Assembly: GCA_039636785.1 (NCBI GenBank)
Contig: CP144169.1
Coordinates: 2,418,001-2,482,000, forward strand
Direction of reading: 5' to 3'
DNA length: 64,000 nucleotides
Origin: Micrococcaceae bacterium Sec5.7
Lineage (GTDB): Bacteria; Actinomycetota; Actinomycetes; Actinomycetales; Micrococcaceae
Part shown: in pieces, positions 17,093 to 26,256 of the stretch
Numbering within the stretch: the stretch's first letter is position 1
Layout of the letters: each line of letters opens with the position of its first letter
The notes under the pieces: generated by a model
Told to the model about the DNA's origin: nothing
The model's database searches: none
The model's input: the letters and a program-made list of their open reading frames with translations, nothing else
Program-made: the position numbers and the translations under genes

Positions 17093-17460
17093 TGTGGAGA
17101 TGGGGGGAATTGAACCCCCGTCCGATGTCGTGTTGTCAGGGCTTCTCCGGGCGCAGTTTGCGTCGGATTTTCTCGGCCCCAGCTATCTTGCAAACAGGTA
17201 GCTGATCCGGGCCCAGTCATCTAAGAGTCCCGCCTACCCCGATGACGGAGGTAAGCAGCAGTGGCTATCTAAATGACGCCAGGATCCGGGGCAATAGCAA
17301 CCTCGGGCTGACGGACTGTCTTACTGCTTAGGCAGCAAGAGCGAAGTCAGTGCGCTTGTTTTCGGCACTTATTGGTTTGCAGACAGCGTTTACGAGATAA
17401 TTCTGCATCCTCGGCCCGCTTCACCTGTCGCGACTAACATCGTCGAAACCGATCATCCCC
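17093..17460 (-). ncRNA. ssrA: transfer-messenger RNA (tmRNA)
   Basis: The minus strand starts GGGGATGATCGGTTTCGACG and ends TTCAATTCCCCCCATCTCCA. The 5' GGGGATG pairs with the 3' CATCTCC as acceptor stem. The tag frame lies at 17366-17328 with resume codon GCC and the peptide AENKRTDFALAA followed by TAA. CCA is not fully encoded (the genome reads ACA), so it is added after transcription; the exact 3' end is uncertain by a few bases. It rescues stalled ribosomes with SmpB, encoded 85 bp upstream in the same orientation. Confidence 0.97.
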
Positions 17461-17545
17461 GTATTTTGTTACCAAACCGGCCGGAATCCGGTGCCAGCAC
17501 CAGATCCTTACCGGAATACCCAGCATAACGCATCCGCAGCCGGAA

Positions 17546-18022
17546 TCATTCCCGGCGGCGGTTGCGATCCCGCATATCCCTCAGGGCTTCGCGGTTGTCC
17601 TGCTGCTCGCGCAGGGTCTGTCGCTTGTCGTATTCTTTCTTGCCCCGCGCAACGCCGATCTCAACTTTTGCCTTGCCGTCAACGAAGTACAGCTGAAGAG
17701 GCACAATGGTGAAGCCGGATTCGCGGATCTTGTGGGAAATCCTGATGAGTTCCTCGCGGTGCAGCAAAAGCTTGCGGCGCCGGCGGGCGGCATGGTTGGT
17801 CCAGCTCCCCTGGTTGTACTCCGGGATATGGATTCCCTCCATCCACAACTCGTCATTGTAGAAGGTGCAAAAGCCATCAACCATGGATGCATGGCCCTCG
17901 CGCAGGGATTTTACCTCCGTGCCCATCAGAGCTATGCCGGCCTCATACGTGTCCAGGACATGGTAGTCATGCCGGGCCTTCCGGTTGGTGGCCACTACCT
18001 TACGGCCACTTTCTTTGGGCAC
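17546..18022 (-). CDS. smpB: SsrA-binding protein SmpB
   Basis: 158 residues from GTG 18022 (VPKESGRKVVATN), preceded by GAGGAG at 8 bp. Family motifs are clear: NRKARHDYHVLDTYEAGIAL, LMGTEVKSLREG, HIPEYNQGSWTNH and the basic tail ending DRNRRRE. It binds tmRNA and delivers it to stalled ribosomes. The frame is open upstream to 18100, but the conserved part starts at the chosen GTG. ssrA lies immediately downstream. Confidence 0.97.
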   Translation of the reverse strand: MPKESGRKVVATNRKARHDYHVLDTYEAGIALMGTEVKSLREGHASMVDGFCTFYNDELWMEGIHIPEYNQGSWTNHAARRRRKLLLHREELIRISHKIRESGFTIVPLQLYFVDGKAKVEIGVARGKKEYDKRQTLREQQDNREALRDMRDRNRRRE

Positions 18023-18199
18023 GGTAGAACTCCTCGGATCTTGAAATCGTCTTGGCTCCGGCCGTTCCGGCTCGAAGTCATACCAGTGTACGGCAGACAC
18101 GGCGCGTCGTTAGAGCAAGCCCTGTTCTAGCAAGCCTTGTACGAGCAAGAACCCGGGCCGGCTTCAAAGCTGGCTTCGAGCCGGAACGGAGCCGCCGGG

Positions 18200-19588
18200 T
18201 CAGAGCAGGCGCATCGGGTCAACGGCTTCGCCATTGAGCCACGTCTCGAAGTGCGAATGGCAGCCCGTCGAATTGCCGGTGGTACCAGAGTATGCAATCA
18301 GCTGGCCCTGGCTGACCTGCTGGCCGGGGGAAACCGCAACGCTTGTGTTGTGGTAGTAAATCGTGGTCAGCGAGTTGCCCTGCACCACGCCATGGGAAAT
18401 CTTGACGTTGTTTCCACCGCCGTCGTTTGCCCAGCCAGCGGAGAACACCGTCCCGGCTGCCGCGGCGTATACCGGGGTGCCGCAGCCAGCACCGAAGTCA
18501 ATGCCGGTGTGCATATAACCGCCCTGGCCGTAGAAGTCAATGGTGCCCGGGGGTGTGGAACGCCATCCGAATCCTGAGGTGATGGGCACCCCGCTGGGGA
18601 ACGGATGTCGCAAGCCGAAGGCCGACGGCGGTCCCGTCACCGGTACATATGGTTTCGGGGCCTGGCCCTGGGCCTTGGCGGCGGCGGCCGCCACAGCGGC
18701 AAGGCGGCGCTGTTCAGCTTCCCAGGCTTCACGAAGCTTCCGGTCACGCTCGACGATATCGGCCGCCACCGCATCCTGGCTGGCCTTCACAGCTGCAAGC
18801 TGTTTTTGAATGCCTGGTTTGGCCGCCTGGAGCTCGCTGTTGATGCGGGTGGTGTCGGCTATCAGCTTGTCTACCTGGGCCTTCTTGGCAGCGGCCTCAT
18901 CGCGGGCAGCTTTCTCCCTCGCCAGTGCCGCCTCGGCTTTGGATTTGAGATCCTGGATCTCGGCCTCCACCGCTTCGAGGCGCGCCTCGGAGTTCACGTT
19001 CGTAGCATTTTGCTGGGTCAGTTTCTCCATGGCGGAATTCTGGCTTCGCATGGCCTGATCGGCGAGATCGATGGTGTCTGTCAAGCTGCCCTTGTTGTTC
19101 GATCCGAAGAAGAGCGTCAGGTTGGACGGGACTCCGCCGGATTTGTAGGCTTGCGTGGCAATCTGGCCGATCAGTTTCTTGGTGTCGGCGATCTTCTGCC
19201 TGTCAGTGTCCAGCTGCTGTGTGATTTTGGCTTTGTTTTGTTGCGCGAGATCCACCCGGGCCGCCAACGCCTCGACTTCCTTGACAGCGCTGGCCACGCG
19301 GCCCTGCGCCTCCAGCAGCGCCTGCTGGGCCCCCGGCAGCTGGCCCCGGTAAAGGACGAGCTCACCGGCGGCCTTCGCGATCTTTGAGTCAACAAACTCG
19401 AGGGACTGTTGCACGCGGGCGGCTTCGGCTTTGAGTGCCGCCTGCTTGTCTTCCAACTCGTCCGCGAACGCCCCCGGCGATGCTGCGCCGAGGCTGGCTG
19501 CCAGGACCAGTGCCAGTGCGGCGCCGATGATCTGGCTGCGGCGTCCTGCCAGGCGGTGCCGGAGAGGCAGGGGATTCTTCGCAGTCAT
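18200..19588 (-). CDS. secreted M23 (LytM) peptidase with coiled coil, EnvC-like
   Basis: 462 residues. A signal peptide with a twin-basic start and hydrophobic core (IIGAALALVLAASLGAAS) ends near residue 42. Residues 44-300 are a long Ala/Lys/Glu coiled coil with EnvC-like layout. The M23 domain is at about 340-455 with zinc ligands His360 and Asp364 (HTGIDFG) and His446 (HSH), and a further conserved His413. The metal site is complete, so an active peptidoglycan endopeptidase is expected. It directly follows ftsX in an ftsE-ftsX-M23 order, which points to FtsEX-driven activation at the division site. Gap to ftsX is 26 bp. Confidence 0.94.
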   Translation of the reverse strand: MTAKNPLPLRHRLAGRRSQIIGAALALVLAASLGAASPGAFADELEDKQAALKAEAARVQQSLEFVDSKIAKAAGELVLYRGQLPGAQQALLEAQGRVASAVKEVEALAARVDLAQQNKAKITQQLDTDRQKIADTKKLIGQIATQAYKSGGVPSNLTLFFGSNNKGSLTDTIDLADQAMRSQNSAMEKLTQQNATNVNSEARLEAVEAEIQDLKSKAEAALAREKAARDEAAAKKAQVDKLIADTTRINSELQAAKPGIQKQLAAVKASQDAVAADIVERDRKLREAWEAEQRRLAAVAAAAAKAQGQAPKPYVPVTGPPSAFGLRHPFPSGVPITSGFGWRSTPPGTIDFYGQGGYMHTGIDFGAGCGTPVYAAAAGTVFSAGWANDGGGNNVKISHGVVQGNSLTTIYYHNTSVAVSPGQQVSQGQLIAYSGTTGNSTGCHSHFETWLNGEAVDPMRLL

Positions 19589-19614
19589 GAGCCGTCCTTT
19601 TCGCTACGCACAGC

Positions 19615-20529
19615 CTAGACCCTTAAGTAACGTCGGAGAGTCAACAGTGATGAAATACCCGCCAGGAGCCCGCCCAAGGCGATCAGCGCGGGGGCAAGAA
19701 TGAGAGTCTGCGCGGGGGAGATGAAGGCCGTGTCCGGGTACTGGTTGGACAGGTACTCCCCCAGGAAGAAATGTGCCACTGCCCAGAGCGTTGCCGAAGC
19801 CAATGCCGCCCCGATCACAGCGGCAATCACGCCCTCGAGGATGAACGGCAATTGAATCACTGTCTTCGATGCGCCCACCAGGCGCATGATGCCTGTTTCA
19901 CGTCGCCGGCTGAACGCCGAGAGCCGGATGGTGGTGGCAATGAGCAGGATGGCGCAGACAATCATCACTCCTGCGATCCCCACTGCCACCAGCGATGCTA
20001 CGTTCATGGCGGAAAACAGCCGCTCCAGCAGTTGTCGCTGGTCGATGACCGTTTCCACACCAGGCTGCGCGGAGAACGTTTCGCTGATGATCTCGTACTT
20101 CTCCGGATCCTTCATGTTAATCCGGAAGGATGCCGGCAGCTGATCAGGGGTGACGGAATCCACTATCGGCGAGTTGGAGAACTGCTCCTTGAAGTGCTTG
20201 TAGGCGTCCTCTTTGGACTCGAACTGGAAGTCGTTGATGTAAGGGGCCACCGCCGGCGACTTCAGCAGGGCGTGCAGGTTTTCCAGCTGCTCCGGGGTGG
20301 CCGGCCCCGTAGCGCAACCCGCCGCCGTCGAGCCGTCACTGCAAAGGAAGATGGCAACCTGTACTTTGTCGTACCAGTAGCCCTTCATCTGGTTAATCTG
20401 CAGCTGGAGCATCCCGGCGGCACCAACAAATGTCAGAGACACAAAGGTCACAAGGATGACTGAGACCACCATGGACACGTTGCGGCGGAGTCCGCTGCCG
20501 ATCTCGGCGAGGATAAATGCGAGCCTCAC
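19615..20529 (-). CDS. ftsX: cell-division ABC permease FtsX
   Basis: 304 residues: one N-terminal membrane helix ([20 protein letters not shown]), an extracellular domain of about 120 residues with two cysteines ([12 protein letters not shown]) as in mycobacterial FtsX, and three C-terminal helices. It pairs with FtsE and transmits ATP hydrolysis to a wall hydrolase outside the cell. The start overlaps the end of ftsE by 4 bp. Confidence 0.96.
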   Translation of the reverse strand: MRLAFILAEIGSGLRRNVSMVVSVILVTFVSLTFVGAAGMLQLQINQMKGYWYDKVQVAIFLCSDGSTAAGCATGPATPEQLENLHALLKSPAVAPYINDFQFESKEDAYKHFKEQFSNSPIVDSVTPDQLPASFRINMKDPEKYEIISETFSAQPGVETVIDQRQLLERLFSAMNVASLVAVGIAGVMIVCAILLIATTIRLSAFSRRRETGIMRLVGASKTVIQLPFILEGVIAAVIGAALASATLWAVAHFFLGEYLSNQYPDTAFISPAQTLILAPALIALGGLLAGISSLLTLRRYLRV

Positions 20530-21308
20530 CGCTGACCCTCCAGTGCTGCTGCGGGCGGAATGTCAGGGGTGTCATCGCGTCCGCTGGCGTCCCTAAGACG
20601 CCGGGACTGCCCCACCACCGGGATCATGGATGTGTATAGGGCACGGGCCTCGTCACGGATGACAACGCCGTTCTTCAGCTCCACAACACGCTTGCGCATC
20701 TCGTTCACGATGTCGTCATCATGTGTGGCCATAACTACGGTGGTCCCGTTCTGGTTGATCTTGTCCAGGACGCCCATAATGCCCATGGAAGTGGTGGGAT
20801 CAAGGTTTCCGGTGGGCTCATCAGCCAGCAGGATACCCGGGCGGTTGACCACAGCGCGGGCAATGGCCACGCGCTGTTGCTCGCCGCCGGAGAGTTCATG
20901 GGGCATCCGGTGCTCTTTGCCCTCAAGCCCCACGGTCTTGAGTACCTCGGGCACGGTGTCCCGGATGACGCTGCGGCTTTTGCCGATGACCTGCATGGCA
21001 AAGGCCACGTTGGCAAAGACGTTCTTCTGCGGCAGCAGCCGGAAGTCCTGGAACACAACACCGATTCCGCGGCGCAGCCTCGGCACACGCCAGCTGGAAA
21101 TATTGGCTACGTTCTGGCCAGCAACGTATACCGCACCAGATGAGGCGTGGTCCTCCTTGAGAACCAGACGCAGGAAAGTCGACTTACCGGATCCTGAGGC
21201 GCCGACAAGGAACGCGAATTCACCACGGTCAATCTCAAGGGTGACAGAGTCCAGCGCTGGCCGGGCTTTCCGGTCGTAAACCTTGGTGACATTTTCGAAA
21301 CGGATCAT
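20526..21308 (-). CDS. ftsE: cell-division ABC ATPase FtsE
   Basis: 260 residues from ATG 21308 ([12 protein letters not shown]). Walker [10 protein letters not shown] near residue 36, signature LSGGEQQR near 136 and Walker [13 protein letters not shown] near 156-167 are intact. A C-terminal extension (about 230-260, [17 protein letters not shown]) exceeds the usual 229-residue FtsE. Partner of FtsX next door. Confidence 0.96.
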   Translation of the reverse strand: MIRFENVTKVYDRKARPALDSVTLEIDRGEFAFLVGASGSGKSTFLRLVLKEDHASSGAVYVAGQNVANISSWRVPRLRRGIGVVFQDFRLLPQKNVFANVAFAMQVIGKSRSVIRDTVPEVLKTVGLEGKEHRMPHELSGGEQQRVAIARAVVNRPGILLADEPTGNLDPTTSMGIMGVLDKINQNGTTVVMATHDDDIVNEMRKRVVELKNGVVIRDEARALYTSMIPVVGQSRRLRDASGRDDTPDIPPAAALEGQR

Positions 21309-21459
21309 GGCCCTAAGTACCCTGCAGGTCATGGCTGATATAGCCCAGATCTGCAGCCGGTGCGCGGGCTTTCGTTTGGGGGAAGTAGGGCTCCGGCTCC
21401 TCGACTATACGTGCGTGTCGCCGTGGATCCCGCGGAGCGCCCGGGGCGTGTCGCCCGAT

Positions 21460-21480
21460 TGTGCCTACTGCGTAGGCACA
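21460..21480 (-). terminator. short hairpin after prfB
   Basis: A perfect 9-bp inverted repeat (TGTGCCTAC/GTAGGCACA, 3-base loop) lies 16-36 bp past the prfB stop on the minus strand. There is no clear T-tract, so it may be a weak terminator or an RNA-stabilising end between prfB and ftsE. Confidence 0.45.
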
Positions 21481-21495
21481 GCGTTCACTGCCTGT

Positions 21496-22611
21496 TTACT
21501 TCTCGGCGTTTCGGTTGTCGGTGCGCCAGCGGATGCCGGCATCGATGAAGTCGTCAATCTCGCCGTCGAATACGGCCGAGGTGTTTCCGACCTCGTGTTC
21601 TGTCCGGAGATCCTTGACCATCTGGTAGGGATTCAGGACGTATGACCGCATCTGGTCGCCCCATGAGGCCTTGACGTCGCCGGCGAAAGCCTTCTTCTCA
21701 GCGTCCTCCTCCTGCTTCTTGAGGAGGAGCAACCGCGACTGCAGCACCCGCAGGGCCGCGGCGCGGTTCTGCAGCTGCGACTTTTCGTTCTGCATGGAAA
21801 CCACTGTTCCGGTGGGGATGTGGGTCAGGCGAACCGCGGAATCGGTTGTGTTGACCGACTGACCACCGGGACCCGAGGACCTGAACACGTCTACCCGGAT
21901 CTCGTTGTCCGGAATGTCGATGGAGTCTGTCTGCTCAATCAGCGGGATGACTTCAACAGCCGCGAAGGACGTCTGGCGACGGCCCTGGTTGTCGAAGGGG
22001 CTGATCCTCACCAGACGGTGGGTACCTGCTTCAACGCTCAGCGTGCCAAAGGCGTACGGCGCCTTGACTTCGAAGGTAGCGGATTTGAGTCCGGCCTCTT
22101 CCGCATATGAGGTGTCCATGACTGTGGTGGGGTAGCCGTGGCGTTCTGCCCAGCGGAGGTACATCCGCATCAGCATTTCCGCAAAGTCCGCAGCGTCAAC
22201 GCCTCCGGCACCGGCACGGATGGAAACCACTGCCTCGCGTTCGTCGTACTCGCCGGACAGGAGGGTGACCACTTCGAGATCCTTCAGTGACTTCCTGATG
22301 GACTCAAGCTCAGTGGCCGCTTCGCCCATGGAAGCGGCGTCGTCCTCGTCCTGGCCGAGTTCCACCAGCACCTCAAGGTCGTCGATCCGGGATACCAGCG
22401 TGTTCAGCCGCTCCAGCTCCGATTGCCTGTGCGATAGCTTTGAGGTGATGACCTGTGCCGCCGCCGGATCGTCCCACAGGTTGGGCTCGCCAGCCCGCTC
22501 GCTCAGTTCAGCGATGTCTTCCTTCAGCGCTTCGACGTCCGTAACGTTTTCGATCGAGGTGTAGGTGGCGCGCAACGCGCGGATTTCTGCGGAAAAATCA
22601 ATTTGAGCCAT
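21496..22611 (-). CDS. prfB: peptide chain release factor 2
   Basis: 371 residues. The stop-codon recognition motif SPF ([10 protein letters not shown]) and the catalytic GGQ ([17 protein letters not shown]) are present. The gene is read in a single frame; the in-frame UGA and +1 shift used for autoregulation in many bacteria are absent. It terminates at UGA and UAA. prfB upstream of ftsEX is the standard order in actinobacteria. Confidence 0.97.
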   Translation of the reverse strand: MAQIDFSAEIRALRATYTSIENVTDVEALKEDIAELSERAGEPNLWDDPAAAQVITSKLSHRQSELERLNTLVSRIDDLEVLVELGQDEDDAASMGEAATELESIRKSLKDLEVVTLLSGEYDEREAVVSIRAGAGGVDAADFAEMLMRMYLRWAERHGYPTTVMDTSYAEEAGLKSATFEVKAPYAFGTLSVEAGTHRLVRISPFDNQGRRQTSFAAVEVIPLIEQTDSIDIPDNEIRVDVFRSSGPGGQSVNTTDSAVRLTHIPTGTVVSMQNEKSQLQNRAAALRVLQSRLLLLKKQEEDAEKKAFAGDVKASWGDQMRSYVLNPYQMVKDLRTEHEVGNTSAVFDGEIDDFIDAGIRWRTDNRNAEK

Positions 22612-22663
22612 GGTTGTTAAAGCCTACGCTATCCGGCCTAAGCGGCCCCACCCTGGGTTGCTC

Positions 22664-23170
22664 CTACCGGGTGAGCCGGGATCGGGCGGTTGAGCTCGCT
22701 TCGATCCTGAATCCATCCGGCACGAGAAAATTGACCACCGGGGGATGCACCGCGGCGCTGAGAACCACGACGGCGGTGGACCCGTCCGGGCTGCCAGTCG
22801 CCGGAGCGACGGCCAGCCCGTCAAACCGCCGGAAGGCGCCGTTTTTGGTGAGGTAGTCGCCGGTCACTGTCCGTACGCGCTCTCCGCTGAGTGTGGCCGT
22901 CGGGTTGCCGCCGGCGGTCTCGACCTGTCCGAGAGTGTAGCTGTCAGCGGCCGCCAGCGAGGCGCCGTCGGCCATTGAGAGAAGTTTCTTGTGTTCGATG
23001 TAGATACTGGAGATGCCCGTCACCACAGTGGTAACAAGCAGAGCCAGCAGGACGTATCCGATGATCAACACCATCATCTGTCCGTCCTCCGGGGATTGCT
23101 TCCCGGTGTGTTGCTTCCGGCCGTGCCATGTGCAGTTGCGCTGTCCCCGGCCAAGTTTCAGACGGTTCAT
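22664..23170 (-). CDS. TadG-like pilus assembly protein (N-terminal Tad domain)
   Basis: 168 residues. A basic N-terminus with DGQMMVLIIGYVLLALLVTT (about 30-50) is the TadE/G-type membrane anchor, followed by the characteristic DGASLAAADSY (about 71-81). The rest is a compact extracytoplasmic domain. The start overlaps the preceding gene by 4 bp, the last of the Tad operon. It likely acts as a minor pseudopilin or anchor. Confidence 0.82.
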   Translation of the reverse strand: MNRLKLGRGQRNCTWHGRKQHTGKQSPEDGQMMVLIIGYVLLALLVTTVVTGISSIYIEHKKLLSMADGASLAAADSYTLGQVETAGGNPTATLSGERVRTVTGDYLTKNGAFRRFDGLAVAPATGSPDGSTAVVVLSAAVHPPVVNFLVPDGFRIEASSTARSRLTR

Positions 23171-23727
23171 CGGAAGCGGCCCACAATCTGCGTGGCCGAT
23201 GCGCTGAGTTCGCTGGCGCTGAGCCTGAATGCCTCGCCGAACGATACGAAGGGCAGCGGAACCGTGAGGTGCACCGTGACCGTAACGGCCGAGCCGGCGG
23301 CCATGCAGTCCGAGGGGTCGCAGCTGGCTTCAACACGGGCATTTTCCGCCGGGTGGCCGTAGTCGGCAAGGGCGAGCAGGGCCGCCTGCTCGGCGGCAGT
23401 CCGTCCCGAGTGCGCATCGGCTTGAGCCACGTACACCTTAGCGGCCTGATCTGCTGCTCCGACCACAGCAAACGAGCCGCCCTGAATCTGCCCCATCGTG
23501 ATGATGAAGTACACCAGGGGGATCATCAGGAGCAGGGCGAGGAACGTGAACTCCACCACCGCGCTCCCCCGCTCTCTTTGGGTACCGGCTCGCTTACTTC
23601 CTTGGGCCACCCCGCAAGATGTAGATGCGTCAAGGCACAGGGCATCGCTGATCCGGCGCCGCACCGCACGCCGGATTCCGGGTACGGACCGTTGCGGGCC
23701 TTTGTGCTCAGGGCTGGACGGCGGCAT
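23167..23727 (-). CDS. TadE-like pseudopilin
   Basis: 186 residues. After a long basic N-terminal region comes ERGSAVVEFTFLALLLMIPL (about 52-71), the TadE signature with Glu at position 5 of the mature-like segment. Two cysteines (ASCDPSDC) suggest a disulfide outside the cell. The start lies 20 bp inside the previous gene; the true start may be further in, as only the part from residue about 45 is family-like. Confidence 0.85.
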   Translation of the reverse strand: MPPSSPEHKGPQRSVPGIRRAVRRRISDALCLDASTSCGVAQGSKRAGTQRERGSAVVEFTFLALLLMIPLVYFIITMGQIQGGSFAVVGAADQAAKVYVAQADAHSGRTAAEQAALLALADYGHPAENARVEASCDPSDCMAAGSAVTVTVHLTVPLPFVSFGEAFRLSASELSASATQIVGRFR

Positions 23728-24118
23728 GGCCTTTGACCTCCAGCAGTTCGCGCGGCCCGATCAGTCCGATCACAGGCATGGGTGCTTTGATGGTCACTTC
23801 CAGGGTCCGGAGTCCCCGGAACGTCACCTCGCTGGTACTGATGTCCTGGGCAAAGTCGGTGTTAAGGGCGGTTCCGATCAGTTCGCCCGTCCGCGCCCGG
23901 GCATCGCCGGCATTGCGATCGGCCAGGGTGCCGTAGCGCGCACCGGAGGCCGCGGCATCGATCAGAGTGTTGCGCACATGAAGCACCAGGGCCAGCTGGA
24001 TAATGGCAAGGAAGAACATTGTGAGCAGGCTCCCCACCAGTACAAAGTCCACAACGGCCGAACCGCGCTCGCCTGTGCGGTTCCCAAGCAAACCGGTTCC
24101 GCCGCGGGGCCAGGGCAT
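23708..24118 (-). CDS. TadE-family pseudopilin
   Basis: 136 residues. ERGSAVVDFVLVGSLLTMFF (about 17-36) is a TadE-type helix, followed by ALVLHVRNTLIDAAASGARYG, a conserved TadE block. Second of three pseudopilin-like genes, 3 bp after the pilin-like gene. It likely supports Flp pilus assembly in the membrane. Confidence 0.87.
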   Translation of the reverse strand: MPWPRGGTGLLGNRTGERGSAVVDFVLVGSLLTMFFLAIIQLALVLHVRNTLIDAAASGARYGTLADRNAGDARARTGELIGTALNTDFAQDISTSEVTFRGLRTLEVTIKAPMPVIGLIGPRELLEVKGHAAVQP

Positions 24119-24121
24119 GGC

Positions 24122-24376
24122 CTATTTCCCGACCTTGTTCATGGCCTCGTTGAACATCGTTTCCAGGGCAGGACCGGCGAGTGCCAGAAGGGCAGCCACC
24201 AATACGGCTGACATCAGAGTGATCATGACCCAGCCGGGGACGTCGCCGCGTTCCGGGTGTTCTGACTTGGCCGCTGCATGGCTGTGTGGTCCAAAAGCAA
24301 AAGTCGCTGTGGTCTTCCAAAGCAGTGCGGTGAGCGTGCAGACCAACACTGCTCCGCGGATTCCGAAGTCTTTCAT
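24122..24376 (-). CDS. Flp-pilin-like small membrane protein
   Basis: 84 residues with an N-terminal hydrophobic stretch and a second helix right after ERGDVPGWVMITLMSA (about 42-58), ending LAGPALETMFNEAMNKVGK. Size, helix and place in the Tad operon fit a major Flp-type pilin. The canonical Flp Glu5 motif is not obvious; relatives in Arthrobacter have the same GDVPGWVMITLM block. A 90-bp gap separates it from tadC, which may hold an internal start site. Confidence 0.8.
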   Translation of the reverse strand: MKDFGIRGAVLVCTLTALLWKTTATFAFGPHSHAAAKSEHPERGDVPGWVMITLMSAVLVAALLALAGPALETMFNEAMNKVGK

Positions 24377-24466
24377 TGCGTTCCCATTTCTGTGATTGGT
24401 GCGGAGATTTTTTCACCGGCTGTCCGGCTGGTTTGTGTATTGCCGGATTCCGCCGTATTAGGGGCT

Positions 24467-25405
24467 TTAGAGGCCCAGATTGATCGCTGCGAGGCCAGGA
24501 AAGACAGCAAAAACCACTGTCAGCGGGAGGACACCAAACACGAGTGGAACCATCATGCCGATTTCTTTTTTGCCCGCCGATTCCATCAGTTCGCGTTTTG
24601 CCGTGTCCCGGACGTCCTGGGCCTGTGCCCTCAGGACGCCCGACAACGGTGTCCCTCGTTCCACAGCCACGATGATGCCATCAACGAACCTGACCAGCGG
24701 GCCCAGATCGGTCCGGGCCGAAAACTCCTGAAGCGCTTCGACCAGTGGCTTGCCCGACCTCGTTTCGGCCAACACCTTCGCGAACTCCTTGGCCAGTTCG
24801 CCATGGGCGCTCCGGCAGACACGATCCAGCGCGCCGGCGGCACTTTCTCCCGCGCTGACGGCCAGTGCCATGAGCTCCGCGAGGCTGGGGAATTCCGCCA
24901 TCATCCGGGTCTCGCGTTTCCGGATCTGCACTCCCAGCCAGTAATCCCGAAACAGGAACCCGCCTATTGCGCTGCCGAGCACAGCTCCAACCGCGAGTAA
25001 CGGACTGAACCGGCCTGCTGCGGCACTCAGGAGCACCAGTCCGACGGCGAGGACAAAACCGCAGGCGGCCCAAACCAGCTGTTCTGCCCGGAAATCGACC
25101 GGTGTTTTGTTAATGCCTGCCTGGGCCAGCCTGCGGGTCAAGGCCGTAGAGCCGAGATTGAACTTGCCGAGAGTCGTCAGGGCGTCGCGGAACAACGGAC
25201 GCAGAATTCGTTCCAATGGGCCGAAGGGAGTCACGTTCTGGACGCCGGCGCGTAACAGCCTGGACTCCAGATTCTGGGACTTCAGCTGGGGTTCGACGCG
25301 TTCGACGAAGCTTGTTGGCCTCATGAACGGCAGCCTGACCAGGAGCAGCCAGAGTCCGGCGCCGAGGACGATGCCGCACACCGCGGCGGCGGCGGGATGT
25401 GTCAT
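24467..25405 (-). CDS. tadC: Tad pilus inner-membrane protein TadC (GspF-type)
   Basis: 312 residues with an N-terminal helix (AAVCGIVLGAGLWLLLV), two central helices (about 110-155) and a C-terminal pair (MMVPLVFGVLPLTVVFAVFPGL). The cytoplasmic loop FPSLAELMALAVSAGESA is the T2SF signature. Start overlaps tadB by 4 bp. With TadB it forms the platform on which the TadA ATPase acts. Confidence 0.91.
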   Translation of the reverse strand: MTHPAAAAVCGIVLGAGLWLLLVRLPFMRPTSFVERVEPQLKSQNLESRLLRAGVQNVTPFGPLERILRPLFRDALTTLGKFNLGSTALTRRLAQAGINKTPVDFRAEQLVWAACGFVLAVGLVLLSAAAGRFSPLLAVGAVLGSAIGGFLFRDYWLGVQIRKRETRMMAEFPSLAELMALAVSAGESAAGALDRVCRSAHGELAKEFAKVLAETRSGKPLVEALQEFSARTDLGPLVRFVDGIIVAVERGTPLSGVLRAQAQDVRDTAKRELMESAGKKEIGMMVPLVFGVLPLTVVFAVFPGLAAINLGL

Positions 25406-26256
25406 CGCAGCACACGCTCATCTTCGGGCAGCGCACCGATGCGAAGCATCACGGCGTAGCAAATCAATGACACCACGAGCCCGCCCAGCAGGACCGCCGC
25501 GCCCATCGGTGTGTTGTAGGCCGCTACGGCTTCCCGGCGGCTGGCCAGCAGCACCATAACTAGCCACGGAGCTGCTACTGCGAGGCGGGCAGCATTGATT
25601 GTCCACGATTGCCTGGCTTCCAGCTCACTTCTGGTCCGGGCGCTGTCGCGCAGAAATTCTGCAAGTGTTCCGAGGAGCTTGCCCAGGTCCGAGCCGCCCA
25701 CTTCGCGCGTCAGCCTGAGCGCCTCGATGATGCGGTCGGAGACGGGATCGGCAAGTCTCTCTTTGAGCCTGTTGAGCGAAGTATCGAACTGGCCGCCCGA
25801 ACGGTAGTCGGAGCCGAAGTCGCGGAACACTTGTCTCAGTTCCTCGGGTCCCTTGTCCCCCAGCTGGATGAGCGCTTCAGGCAGCGAGAGACCGGCGCGG
25901 ATTGCGGACCGGAGATGATCCACCACATCGGGCCAGAGCTGACGCAGGACAGCGGTTCTTTTGCGGGCCCGCCATTTCACCACGGCCATCGGGAGCCAGG
26001 CCCCGAAGAGTCCGAAGCAGCCCGAAATGGGCCAAGACTTGGTAACCGCGAAAAAGACGAGTGCCACGAACAAGCCCAGGCCCAGGCATGTGGCGACGAG
26101 TCCGGTCCCTGTCACCTTTTCGATGCCGGCTGAGAGCAGCAGGTCCTCAAGCCGGCTGGCACGGGGTTGGCGTTTGACGGCTTTGGGCTGGTCCCAGGAC
26201 GACCACCAAATCAGGAACAGTCCGGCCCCTGCCAGCATCCCCATCAGCGGCCCCAT
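25402..26256 (-). CDS. tadB: Tad pilus inner-membrane protein TadB (GspF-type)
   Basis: 284 residues. The T2SF block WPDVVDHLRSAIRAGLSLPEALIQLG (about 115-140) and REVGGSDLGKLLGTLAEFLRD (about 195-215) mark a GspF domain, with helices at both ends. Starts on the last base of tadA. Confidence 0.91.
   Translation of the reverse strand: MGPLMGMLAGAGLFLIWWSSWDQPKAVKRQPRASRLEDLLLSAGIEKVTGTGLVATCLGLGLFVALVFFAVTKSWPISGCFGLFGAWLPMAVVKWRARKRTAVLRQLWPDVVDHLRSAIRAGLSLPEALIQLGDKGPEELRQVFRDFGSDYRSGGQFDTSLNRLKERLADPVSDRIIEALRLTREVGGSDLGKLLGTLAEFLRDSARTRSELEARQSWTINAARLAVAAPWLVMVLLASRREAVAAYNTPMGAAVLLGGLVVSLICYAVMLRIGALPEDERVLR

Noticed and set aside
21496..22611. Programmed frameshift in prfB
   Set aside because: The gene is read in one frame from start to stop with no internal UGA, so no shift is needed.
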